Assembly: GCA_030412805.1 (NCBI GenBank) | Contig: JASJFJ010000003.1 | Coordinates: 4,526,001-4,590,000, forward strand | From: Westerdykella aurantiaca | Lineage: Eukaryota; Ascomycota; Dothideomycetes; Pleosporales; Sporormiaceae | Direction: 5' to 3' | Length of the DNA: 64,000 nucleotides | In this document: positions 32,419 to 42,590 of the stretch, piece after piece | Layout: every line of letters begins with the position of its first letter | How positions within the stretch are numbered: position 1 is the stretch's first letter | The notes under the pieces: model-generated | The model's database searches: none | What the model saw: the letters and a program-made list of their open reading frames with translations, nothing else | What the model was told of the DNA's origin: nothing | Position numbers and translations under genes: made by a program

Positions 32419-34402
32419 ATGGTCAGCAAGGCTCCAATATTGCTCAAGCGTGTCCTCGATGGCGGTCCGCCCAATCTGGATGGCATCGGCATAACCTACG
32501 TCGTCCTCGCCATCGTATATACTCTCATCGTTTCCGGGGAGCTCTTCCTTTTCTACCACCATAGATCGGCATTTGGTATTCGAATACGGAACATCCGAGT
32601 CGTCTTCGCCGCTGTATCTATGCTCCACATCTATCTCATTCTGGTCCTCCTCGTCTATCCGTGGAATGGCTTATTCCCCTGTGCAGCGGAATATTGGATC
32701 ATGTCCATCTTTTTACCTTGTGGAATGGCCTTTTTTCAAGGTAACAGCTGCTCCCGGGAACATACGATCGCGTACTGAACAATTACAGCGTGCAATGCCA
32801 GGGTCCTTAAAGCATATGAAAGTCAACGTCGACTGAGAAGGGACTTCCTGGATGCGGCTCGAAAGAAGAGACTTACGCTCACGGCTCGGGGGATCTGGGA
32901 TGCTTGGATCGGTCTCGATGCAACCTCCAAGGTGTACATTGGCACCATCCTTGGTCTCGTCGTTTCGGTATGTATTCTTCAGCACATTTGCACCAACTAC
33001 CCAGCTGAACGCGCTAGTTCATCCCTTCGCTCATTCTATTCTTTGGGTCGCGACGTTTCCACCCTTCCTATGGCTCCTTTGGACCTAGCTCCGTAAATCA
33101 GGTGCAATGCCGTCGTGGACCGGAATGGTACGTTGGGTGGTCACTGTGATCCTAGAACCTTGGAAGCTGTCACTGCAGTGATGAATGACGGTTGACCATA
33201 GTTTAGGATACCTTCGATCTTCATGCAATTCGTCTGGACAGCAGCCGTTGGGCCTTGGATTCTCTGGAAAATCCGAAAAGTGGACGACGTGCACTCCTGG
33301 GCCTGGCAAACTCGGCTCGCGATCGTTGCCGGGTGTGTGCTACTTTGACGCGTCGTTTTCTTTTGCCGTTGCTAATGCTCTCTACGCAGGTTGCCTGGGA
33401 CCCCATTATGGATGGCATTCACGTACTCTAGGATTCCCGCTGTGCTTGCAACAAACAGATACTTCCCGCCTGCTGGATGGTGAGTACGCCATGCACCGAC
33501 GCATCCCCCACCCGTTTTTATGCTTGTTCCATGTATGGCGCATGGGACGCGCTCTGTGCTTTATTCCCCCCAGAATCCTTTAGGCTGTCTTCGGGGTCAG
33601 TTGCTGACTACTTTATACCAGGTTCCTATTGTCCCTTCTCGTGTGTCAGCAAGTTCTTATATTAATTCCCTTATTCGACACCTTCCGTGCGCGGTCTCGA
33701 CGCTCGTCCATCTCTTCTGCAACGTCCTGCACGTCCGACTTGATCACCATCAGCTCGATCAACTCTGCAACTTCATCGTTTTCCAAGAGATCCCCCCACG
33801 TCGTCCTCAACAAGGAGCTGAAGCCGAAGGCTTCCATGCAAGCCCTCGAATTCAGCATCGAGCACAGCATCGAACCTCTCATTTCATGGGCCGCGTCGCG
33901 CGAGTTCACCGCCGAAAACACCATCTTCCTCCGAGAAGTGCGAAATTTCAAGAAGAAATGGGCGGCATTGCAGGTTGTGACAACGGCACAGAGGCGCCAG
34001 ATGTTTACAGAAGCGTCACTCATCTTCTTCACCCTCGTTAACCCGTACACGGCCGAGACCCCCATCAATATCGATTACAAGATCTTCCGGACTCTGCAAA
34101 CGACCTTCGCAGACGTCGAGTACGATCCGTATATGCCTCAAAGTCCCGGCACAGCCCCGATATCGCCACCCATCAAAGACAACGTAGTCTGTCCGTGGGA
34201 AAACATTTTGGAACGTCCGGCTAGCTTAGAGTCGACAGTGACTTCGAGTAGCGCATCGAGTATACGAGACATTGTGCCCGGTCACTTCACGGAAGAAGTG
34301 TTTGATGCGGCTTACGAAAGCATCAAATATCTTGTCTTCACGAATACGTGGCCAAGATATGTTGAGGCGGAGCTTTCCAAGAGCACAGCGCCGTCGCCTT
34401 GA
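32419..34402 (+). CDS. Seven-transmembrane receptor with C-terminal RGS domain (GprK-like)
   Basis: Six exons: 32419-32740, 32789-32967, 33018-33127, 33207-33332, 33390-33479 and 33622-34402. They join in frame to 535 residues. Seven hydrophobic spans can be counted, from ITYVVLAIVYTLIVSGELFL in exon 1 to FLLSLLVCQQVLILIPLF at the start of exon 6. A basic, Ser-rich linker follows, then an RGS domain (about residues 320-525) with ALEFSIEHSIEPLISWAASR, ENTIFLREVRNFKKKW and AAYESIKYLVFTNTWPRYVE. Fungal 7TM-RGS proteins such as Aspergillus GprK couple a receptor to its own GTPase-accelerating module for G-alpha subunits in carbon and stress signalling. The ligand is unknown. All exon joins keep reading frame and hydrophobic segments. 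Confidence 0.88.
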
Positions 34403-36365
34403 GATGGATGGAAGAGCGAGCGGGGAAGGGTGGAAGGAGTAGGATGAATCCGACGAGCAACTCCTTTATGAATCAACCACATTGTCCACGGCGACAGGAA
34501 ATATTTGAGCCCTCTGATATTAGGCTGCATCAGGAGTAGGGGCTGAATGCACAACCTCTTCTTTGCCCGCGGCTATTACCAGTTCGGATGCGAACACACA
34601 TCACCTTTCTGGCCCACCGTTCTTCCCACAACGCGCCCATAGAGTGAATTTACAGACGAGATTTGTCTCACCTTTTTCCGCTCTTAGGATGGGGACGGAG
34701 CCTTGGAACGTTTGGAGGAAATCGCGCAAACGGCTACGTTAGGGGCTGTCCGGAGGGATGCCTATGGGCGTATGCTAGGTATCAAATTGAGGAGAACGTG
34801 ATACGTTGGCCGCGCATCGAATTTAGATGGAACAGCAAGCGATTGCACCGTAATTATAAATACACATGTACATCTAGTTGTAACTCCGCAAATTCAGCGG
34901 CATATCTCAGAGTACATCCCAACCTGCCTGTCACACACGCACTTGGGACGGTCGCGTTAGGTAACTTGGGTTAGAAGGTTGACAACCTACCGACACCCAG
35001 CCCAGCGTCGCGGTAGCCCTACCGGTCTGCATGAACCCAGCGACCTGGTAAAGGCGCTTTTCTCACAACTCGATCAAAGCTTCGCCTTAAGTAGTGCTAG
35101 CTTCAGGATGGCGGCTATTCCCTTCTATTCGCCGGCCAACATGTGACATCGACATCACCGCGGTTACGAAGTACAGACTACATGATCAGGCGACGGGAGG
35201 CCTTGTTCTACAACTGTATCTTTTCACGTGTATGACGGTAGCGTTTCCAATGTTCTTGACTACGGTACAACGTAGGTACTACGGTCTGGACCGTACCTCC
35301 AGGATCAATTGGCGTCGATGGATTTCAAGTGGGCGGAGCAATACCTTGCCGATGTGCGCCACCCGCCAGTTCCTAGATTCTGTAATAAAATTCACCGTGA
35401 TGATTGTCTGCTTGACTCGCATTAAGCTGGGGGATCAAACAGATCTCCGCATGAAGCCGGTAGATCTCATGATACACTTGACGAAACGTCTCGAATACAG
35501 TACCGGCTTGGCGTGGCCGTCCTGGGATAGGTTATAGCAATGGTATATCAGATCTGGGACATGGATGAACGTTGGAAAAGTGAACAAGTGATCCGCGATT
35601 ACCTTGTACGTCTAGATGCAACCACATGGCTAATAACACGTGCACAAAACCACATCAATGCGCTCGAGCCTATCACACGGGGTGGTCGTCCGCCGTCGGA
35701 TGGGAAAACATTGGACTCTCGGGCGATACTTGGGGGGCTATTCTGGGGGACCAGCTGCTCTCCGTTGCGGATATGGATTGAAAGAGGGACAAGGGAATAG
35801 AAGCCGGCGTTTATCGCGCGGTTCGGAGGCCCCAAGTGTTCGGCTCTTTTTCACCATCTGGCGGAGATAAAAGTTGGGATAGTAGCGGGTCGCCAGTCTG
35901 TAACGATTCATGCTCAGTGATAGGCGATTATGATGCACGGAGACTAGCGGACTGGTTGAACTATGTATTGGGAAAATCGGGACGTTTCCCTCCGATAAAC
36001 AAAGTTCCTAGGTGCGACGAGGAGTTAGGGTCTGACTAGAGTAGTCCCCACCGAGGAGAGAAGAAAACCAAGATATGAAACTCGACCGGAGAGATGCCAA
36101 CTGGACTCTTGTTCCCAGGCTCTTCGGCTCGGTGACCCGGTCAAATAATCTAGAGGGATCTGATTTCGTGATACGGGAAACGTCTTTGCGTTGCGACCTG
36201 TCATTGAGTAGACACGTGAGCTCAGACAATGCCTCAGTGGACGCGATGTGGATGGCGGGGGGAAAACATGGTATATTCATATTCATGCGACACAAATCCG
36301 AGACAGCTCCAGAGGGTAATAGCCAGCAACTCTCAAGGAAAAGAAAACAACAACCCACTGCTCGT
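34403..36365. other. 2-kb gene-free stretch
   Basis: Open frames such as 35094-35537 and 35540-35800 carry no motif, no clear promoter context and no family resemblance that I can see. No tRNA, LTR or terminal repeat was recognised. It may be old decayed sequence. Confidence 0.4.
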
Positions 36366-37692
36366 CTACTCGCGCCCACCAGCCCTTCTCTCAAAGTCTT
36401 CCGTCAGCCGGGATGCATCGACAATCTCGACGCCTTTGCCCAGGCCCACCATGTCTGCGCTCTCCCACCACTTGTCGCCGCGTAAATGGCTGTGTTCCGA
36501 CTTGGATTTGGATGCCGGGCCTTCGTCGTCCGTGTCCACCAGGGCACCAAGCCCAGTTCCATCACTATCGACGACCACTACCGTCTGGCCCACCCAGCGC
36601 TTGATATCTTCGACGTTGGATCCGTTTGCGCCGCTAAGAGCGTCTACTACATAGACGAGATCCGGTCCAATGTGTCGAAGCATATGCACGTACCCGGTTG
36701 GGGTTGTAAAAGGCATGACCATCGCAGGGTTCTCTACTAACCGCAGAGCCTGCGCGTGTAGCATGTTCCACAGGACATTGTCCGAGCTCCGGGCTGACAA
36801 CGAAGGCGTGTACGCGCCATCATCAGGGTGAGGATCAATCGACTTGAGCTCCTCCCCGGGGGTGTGGGCAGGAGTAGAGATGGCCGAGTAGGAAGACGCG
36901 AGAGAAGCAGGCCCCGCTTGCGATTCGGGGTGTCCCCGGAGAGAAGGGGAGTAGATGAGCACGAAAAGCTTGGTTCGAGAGAAGTCTGTGTCGGGAAGCA
37001 AGGAGAGGATTGTCTAGACCATGATCAGACAGTGCACTACAAAGAGTTGGCCGCAGCACGTTACGTACCGCGTTCTCGGAACGATAGGAGCCTTCGTGAT
37101 GTGGATCGTCGAGCAGCGATTCGGCAGACACGACGATAGCCACCGTCTTCCTCTTCAAGGCCCCCTGTGGGCCGGCTCTTACGGAGGCAGCAAATGATTT
37201 GGTTTGCGTGTCGACGGCAGCGGCGCTCTGGGACGACTGGGCTTGAACGTTTCGTCTTAGGGCAGCCTCCTCGGACCACCTGCTATGGTCGCCAAAGTCG
37301 TCCCTGTCCTCTTCGCGGATAGAAGCCAACATTGCGCCCGCAGCGGCTCCTGCGGCGGCAACTCCAGCAGCCGTCTTCTTGCTCACGGTGTCGAAGAGCT
37401 GCTGTGGAGAAGGTGTTCTCCGGATGACGCCTTGCACACGCGACACCAGACTGTCGTCTTCTCGCGCGGCGCCCTGGGTCACGGGCGGGTTCTTGGAGTC
37501 GCGCTCTTCGCCATAGCTGAGGTCGGCATCGTCGGAGGATTCGTCTTCATCGTCGCGACGCTCGCTCCACACCCACGCAGCAAGGCCGGCGGTCGCGACA
37601 GTAACGGTGAGGATGAGGGGTACCCAGTAGCCTAGGGTGGTGCGGCGCTGGGCGGGCTGGCGGCGGTCGTAACGGTCGTAGGAGAAGGACAT
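36366..37692 (-). CDS. Peroxin-22-like membrane protein
   Basis: Exons 37692-37069 and 37013-36366 (55-nt intron, GTACGT donor) encode 423 residues. The start is the ATG at 37692 (MSFSYDRYDRRQPAQ). One N-terminal membrane span (LGYWVPLILTVTVATAGLAA) is followed by an acidic region and Ala-rich stretch, then the conserved core KRKTVAIVVSAESL and TDFSRTKLFVLIYSPSL. The C-terminal half includes HMLRHIGPDLVYVVDALSG and VVVVDSDGTGLGALVDTDDE. This fits the fungal Pex22-like family. Pex22 anchors the ubiquitin-conjugating enzyme Pex4 on the peroxisome surface for Pex5 recycling. The gene is divergent from eIF2B-gamma. Confidence 0.8.
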
Positions 37693-38140
37693 GGTGCTCA
37701 ATTCATGTTCTGCGGAGGGCGTCTGGCCGGAGGTTTGGTTTCCCTCGGCGTAAAGAGGGAGCGGAGGAGCGGAGGAGTAGGCGCGGGGACACGGAGGGGG
37801 TTGGCGAGAGGAGGAGTGGGTGGTGAGGAGGAGTGACGACTTGGAAAGAGAGGTGCTGTGGCTGGGAGCTCTGTGTCGACTCTCCTCTCTCAGCTATGTT
37901 TTGTTACCCCGGTTTTGTTTGGCACCTGGGCAGGTAGCGCTGCCGAGGCTGCGCCGACAAATTACGCTGCTTCTGATCTATGACTCTACTTGGAAGGTTT
38001 TGGCGGGGTCTACATCACACATCACAGATCACACATGCCCATACACTGCATATACACAGACACATCAACGCACCAACGCACCCACAACTGCGAGCACCTC
38101 CTACAGACTCGAGCCAGCGCTCCTCCCATTCCCAGTGCAA
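37693..38140. promoter_or_regulatory. Divergent promoter of Pex22-like and eIF2B-gamma genes
   Basis: 448 bp. The right half (about 38010-38070) is made of CACA-rich and repeated ATCACACATCACAGATCACAC words and would be the eIF2B-gamma leader. Confidence 0.5.
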
Positions 38141-40001
38141 ATGCCGCACGCAACGCTGCCCCAGCCGGGCTTCCAGGCCCTCATCCTCTGCGGGCCTGGC
38201 GCATCCTTCACCACATTTACTTCTAGCCCACAAGATATCCCCAAGGCCCTGCTACCTATTGCAAATCGCCCAATGGTCTGGTATCCGCTCGACTGGTGCT
38301 ATCGCATGGGAGTTACTGGGAAGTCCTCCTGCTCACTTCCTGGCGACGCATACAACTAACTTTGCTTGGTTGAGCAGACATCACCATTGTGACTCCGCCA
38401 GAATCTCTCGAAGCCATTGAAGCTGCAATGTCTCAAAACCCGCACCTGACCTCCCTCCCCGCGCCACGACCTGACATCCTCGCCCCAGAAGGCCTTACTC
38501 ACGCCTCAGGCACCGGAGATCTGTTCAGACTGCTAGAGGTGCAGAGAGCTGTAAAGGGCGACTTTATTGTTCTCCCTTGCGACCTGGTCTGCGAACTGGA
38601 CGGTACTTCACTACTAGATGCCTGGATGGTGGAAGAAGCGGGCTTGGGAGCCGCTACTGGCGGACTCGGCGAGCACGGAGAACCCCTCCCAATGGGCGTA
38701 GGAGGAGAGAAGCTCGGAAGGCGAGGCGGCTTAGGCGTGTGGTATCAGACAAAAGGCGAGGACAGTATAAAAGGCCAAGAGACAGACTTCATTGCGACGG
38801 CGCCGCTCCCTAGCCCAGTTGTCCCCCCTCCGTCCGACTCTCTTCGCCCTCACCTGTCCAACCTCGTCTACACTGCCCCTACCGACACGCTGAACGACAT
38901 CACCGAAGAGAAGAAATCCTTTCCCGTACGCCACTCGCTCGTTCGCAGACACCCTCGTGTCCGCATGTTGACTACCTACCGCGATGCACACATATACCTA
39001 TTTCCTTACTGGGTCATCGAAATGATAAAACGGAACGAGAGCTTTGAAAGTATTGCTGAGGACGTCCTAGGGTGGTGGGCAAAGGCTGGATGGCAGGATG
39101 GGTTGGGCGACAAACTTGGTCTTCGCGAGATCTTCGAGCCGCCAAATCAATCAGATGGCGACATGGAAGCCTCTCAGTTGCTTAGCAACGAGGAGATCGA
39201 CGTTTCCAGGCTCAGCAGCACATGGGCCACATTCCCTGAAGATCACGACATCACATCCGCAGATCTAGCCTCGCGTGTGCAGAACGCTGGGATAGCGCAA
39301 GGCTTGAAATCTCTCTCGCCAAAAACGAAGCTGACAATCCCCCCTGTGCTAGCCTATGTACAACCCTCAGATCCCGCTGTTCCGCTCATTCGGAGAGTCG
39401 ACACTTCCCAGTTGCTACTGAAGGTGTCCCTAAAGCTTGCGAGGCTCCCCTCTATAGAAGAAGTAGGCAAAGATAACGCCTCGCCATTCGCGCATCAGGC
39501 AAAAGTTGCTCACAAAAACGCAATCCCAAAACGATGTCGCGTCGAAGCCGAAAACTCCCTGCTCGCCGAGAACGTCATAGTAGAGGAGAAATGCAACATC
39601 AAGGAATCCGTTATTGGCCCTAATTGTAAGATTGGAGAGGGTGCCCGTTTGCTACGTTGCTTGTTGATGGATGGCGTGGAGGTTGGCCCAAACGTTCAAC
39701 TCACAGATTGCATCCTCGGCCGTCGATGCAAGATCGAAGGCGGGCCAGCTAAAGGTGAAGACAAGACGGTGCTGAAGGACTGCGAAGTTCAGGATGGTCA
39801 GGTGGTCGAATGGGGAAGTACGTCGCTCCATTCCTTTCTAAATCCGCCTCGAGCAATACTAACCACATTCTAGCGGACGCGAAGAATGAGAAGATAATGC
39901 GATTCGACATTGGGAGCGACGACGGTGATGGCGGCGAAGGCATGTCTCTCGACGGCTCATTCGACGAAGGGGATGTGGATGCAGGTATCCCTCTCCGATG
40001 A
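38141..40001 (+). CDS. Translation initiation factor eIF2B gamma subunit
   Basis: Exons 38141-38318, 38378-39817 and 39874-40001 encode 581 residues. The N-terminal nucleotidyltransferase-like domain has FQALILCGPGASF, DIPKALLPIANRPMVWYPLD and FIVLPCDLV. The C-terminal left-handed beta-helix has ENVIVEEKCNIKESVIGPNC and DCILGRRCKIEGG. eIF2B is the GDP/GTP exchange factor for eIF2. Intron 1 (38319-38377, 59 nt) is odd: its donor reads G|GGAAGT where GTAAGT is expected, while the branch (ACTAAC) and TGAGCAG acceptor are normal. No GT donor gives the needed phase. Without splicing the frame stops at a TAA (38357-38359). Intron 2 is normal. Acidic C-terminal tail. Confidence 0.88.
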
Positions 40002-40898
40002 TGCTGCCCAGGCGCAAGTACACTTTCTCAAAACCCATCCATCACGCGCCGCGCAACACACACGATACAGGAGACTTCGGAATACCACTAGTAGCTACAA
40101 ACGGTTGCATCGACAGCCCCGACCTGAACCGAGACCAGGGCGCTAGCCATGTGTTCTGCTCTGCGGGTATTCACTGTGTTGGTATGAAGGCCTTGGTCGA
40201 TGCGGGATACGTTCGGAAGGCCGGGACAACGGCATACGCGTTTAAGTGGTGTTCAACAGCAGGATGGAATGCGTGCGAGAGCTCTCTTGCTTGATCATGG
40301 AAGATGAAAGGAATTGTAGCAATGAGAGCTTCCTCCTTCGCCGGGATAGTATCAAAAATCCATCTTTTCGCTATGCGGAACCTGCACACAATATGTACGA
40401 AGATCCACTCATGAATAATTAGGCATTGGCAGCTATCCGTGGTTGCAACGAAGAAAACGCTGTCAAAGCCGTAGAGCTTAAGAAATCCGTTTACGGCAAG
40501 CTGAGGACGAGAGGCGATTGGACACTTCTCCTGGTGCCCGCTCTTGAGCTGCGAAGAACAAAGGCGTGGACTCTTTCTATCAGTAGACTAGTACAGTACG
40601 TACTGTATATGTGTGGCTACATCGCAAGCACTCCGTAGTCAGGTTGCAAAGGGAGTAGTATAGATGGTAAGCGAGCGCCCCTTAGGATCCAGACCACACC
40701 AGCGACGCCTCAATTCCCTTAAGCTTTCGCCAGCCCAAAACTCAGCCACCAGAGCTGAAAACACCACCGTAGCAACGGCGGGGGCAGATTCAACAGAGAG
40801 GAGAAACTGGTGCACAAAAGCGGCTGTTGCACCGCGCCTGCTCTTCCTGCACCTTTCCCAGACTTCGACGGTCCTATCATACATATTGATGGGACAAT
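40002..40898. other. Intergenic region; contains a 16-bp palindrome
   Basis: No supported gene. A frame overlapping the eIF2B-gamma stop (39998-40294) has no motif. TACAGTACGTACTGTA at 40592-40607 is a perfect palindrome, about 290 bp before the next start codon. Confidence 0.45.
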
Positions 40899-42497
40899 AT
40901 GAAGACATCAACTAATCGTCCGTTGGTCTACCTCTTGTTATTCAGCTGGGCCGCTACGGCGGCTATATGGGCTCTCGCAATCTTCTCTTCAATCTACGTG
41001 GGTGCCAATCCCCCCAACCCCAGCACACTCAGACTCTTCATGTATCTAACTACAGAGGGCCAGCTCTGGGCAAAACCCTCCGACAATGGAAGGAATCTGG
41101 CAATTGTATATCCTCTTACAGTCAACGCCTCGGCGGTCAAAGTCCTCGTCACTCTGTTACTGAACGGAATCTCGTCTGTCCTTTTCGCTGCTAGCTACGT
41201 CTTTCAAGTTGCGAGCATCGGCGCAAAAGAAACCTCCATCTTCGAAACCAATGGTCTTGATAAAACCATCTGCGTCAACAACGTGCATGCGCCCAAGACG
41301 CCTGGAATATCCCCAGGAATGCGTAGGTCCTGGTATACTCTTGTGTCGACGTCCCTCCTCCTCCATGGCGTGTTTAACGATGTAATCGGGATCTCCGATC
41401 GATTCTGCGCACGGCAAAAATCTCGTCTCGAATGGAATGGCAAATACAGCACCTACTACGATACGGATGACCTGGTGCGTTGCCGATCGGACATCAGCCT
41501 ACGAGTCTTGCCTTTGATCATAGCAGGCGCTTTGATGTTGATCAAGGTCATTGCCATGCAGTTTACGTATCGGAAACATCGGAAACTCGCTCTCAATGAA
41601 CCTCTCGTGGAGAATCTACAGGACATCGTAGAAGCGGTGAGCAGGCATTATGGTTTTCGTCATCACGAAAGGGAGTCGGTCTCGCGGGCTTCCGACGGAC
41701 TTATGTTCCGCCCGCGAGCAAAGAAAAGTTCGATATTCGCCGTCGAGAAAGCGTTGGGCTGGCTGATAGGTATCATTGGAGGATGCTGTAGTGCGGCAAT
41801 CCTGGGTTTCGGTAGCTGGATGCTCGCTGTTTGGAATATCGATGCGCCAGTCAACAAAGCGAAAACGTCCGTGGTCCTCTCCAATTTCGAGGTCAACGGG
41901 TTCAGCGACTCCAATCCCATTGCCGCCTATTTCGCGACTGCGGCCACTGCAGCGGCTCCACATGTTATGCTTGCGTTGCTGACGCTTCTAAGTCTCTCCA
42001 CCCTCGAGACATATTACCTGAACAAGGCCTGGGTAGCCTTGGAGCGAGGAGTCCCCTTGTCGCAGCTCAAACGGCACTTCGCAATCTGGAAGCCACGAAC
42101 GCTCCCCAAAGGTGGATTCCGAGGTTGGGTGGGCATTATGGTGCTGGGGTTTCTCCCGACGATCGGACATTTCATATTTGGACTTGCCCTGGTCCCGCAG
42201 GAAGTGTTTTGTGAGACAGTCATGTACGAGTCGAGCTGGTGCATCATGTATGAAGCGAAGAGGCAGCAAGGCTTGTCAAGATTCGAGATCGGTCAATCGC
42301 TGGGAACGGACCTCACACCTGCATGGACCTCGTACAAGCTGGTGATCAACCAGATATTCTTCTTGCTGGGAGGATGCGTATTCATTGCCATTACGACGGT
42401 TGCCATTGGCATTGGGTTGACGAGACCAGTACAGCGGTTGTCTTATTTCTATGGGAGGGTCGTAACGATTATAGGAGATATAGGGGACATGGAGTAA
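40899..42497 (+). CDS. Polytopic integral membrane protein, uncharacterised (532 aa)
   Basis: Single exon. An N-terminal span (YLLLFSWAATAAIWALAIFS) is followed by about six to seven further hydrophobic segments, including AVKVLVTLLLNGISSVLFAA, ISLRVLPLIIAGALMLIKVI, ALGWLIGIIGGCCSAAILGF, VMLALLTLLSLSTLETYY, FRGWVGIMVLGFLPTIGHF and a last span FLLGGCVFIAITTVAIGIGL. Between spans 2 and 3 lies a Cys-containing, probably lumenal or extracellular loop (KTICVNNVHAPKTPG). Similar multi-span proteins of unknown role exist in other filamentous ascomycetes. No transporter signature is visible. It borders the methyltransferase cluster but is transcribed away from it, so I do not assume it belongs to it. 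Confidence 0.75.
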   Translation: MKTSTNRPLVYLLLFSWAATAAIWALAIFSSIYVGANPPNPSTLRLFMYLTTEGQLWAKPSDNGRNLAIVYPLTVNASAVKVLVTLLLNGISSVLFAASYVFQVASIGAKETSIFETNGLDKTICVNNVHAPKTPGISPGMRRSWYTLVSTSLLLHGVFNDVIGISDRFCARQKSRLEWNGKYSTYYDTDDLVRCRSDISLRVLPLIIAGALMLIKVIAMQFTYRKHRKLALNEPLVENLQDIVEAVSRHYGFRHHERESVSRASDGLMFRPRAKKSSIFAVEKALGWLIGIIGGCCSAAILGFGSWMLAVWNIDAPVNKAKTSVVLSNFEVNGFSDSNPIAAYFATAATAAAPHVMLALLTLLSLSTLETYYLNKAWVALERGVPLSQLKRHFAIWKPRTLPKGGFRGWVGIMVLGFLPTIGHFIFGLALVPQEVFCETVMYESSWCIMYEAKRQQGLSRFEIGQSLGTDLTPAWTSYKLVINQIFFLLGGCVFIAITTVAIGIGLTRPVQRLSYFYGRVVTIIGDIGDME

Positions 42498-42590
42498 GCC
42501 TAAAGGGCAGTTTACTTCCAAGGTGTAGGGACTGCACCGTGTTGCTCAGCTGCAATGGGAGCAGCGCCAGCCCTGCTCTTACGTTTCGTC

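Noticed and set aside
35094..35800. Two adjacent plus-strand frames, 147 and 86 codons
   Set aside because: No motif, poor context and no credible splice joining them; treated as chance frames in a gene-free stretch.
39998..40294. 98-codon frame overlapping the eIF2B-gamma stop
   Set aside because: It overlaps the end of a solid gene and has no features.
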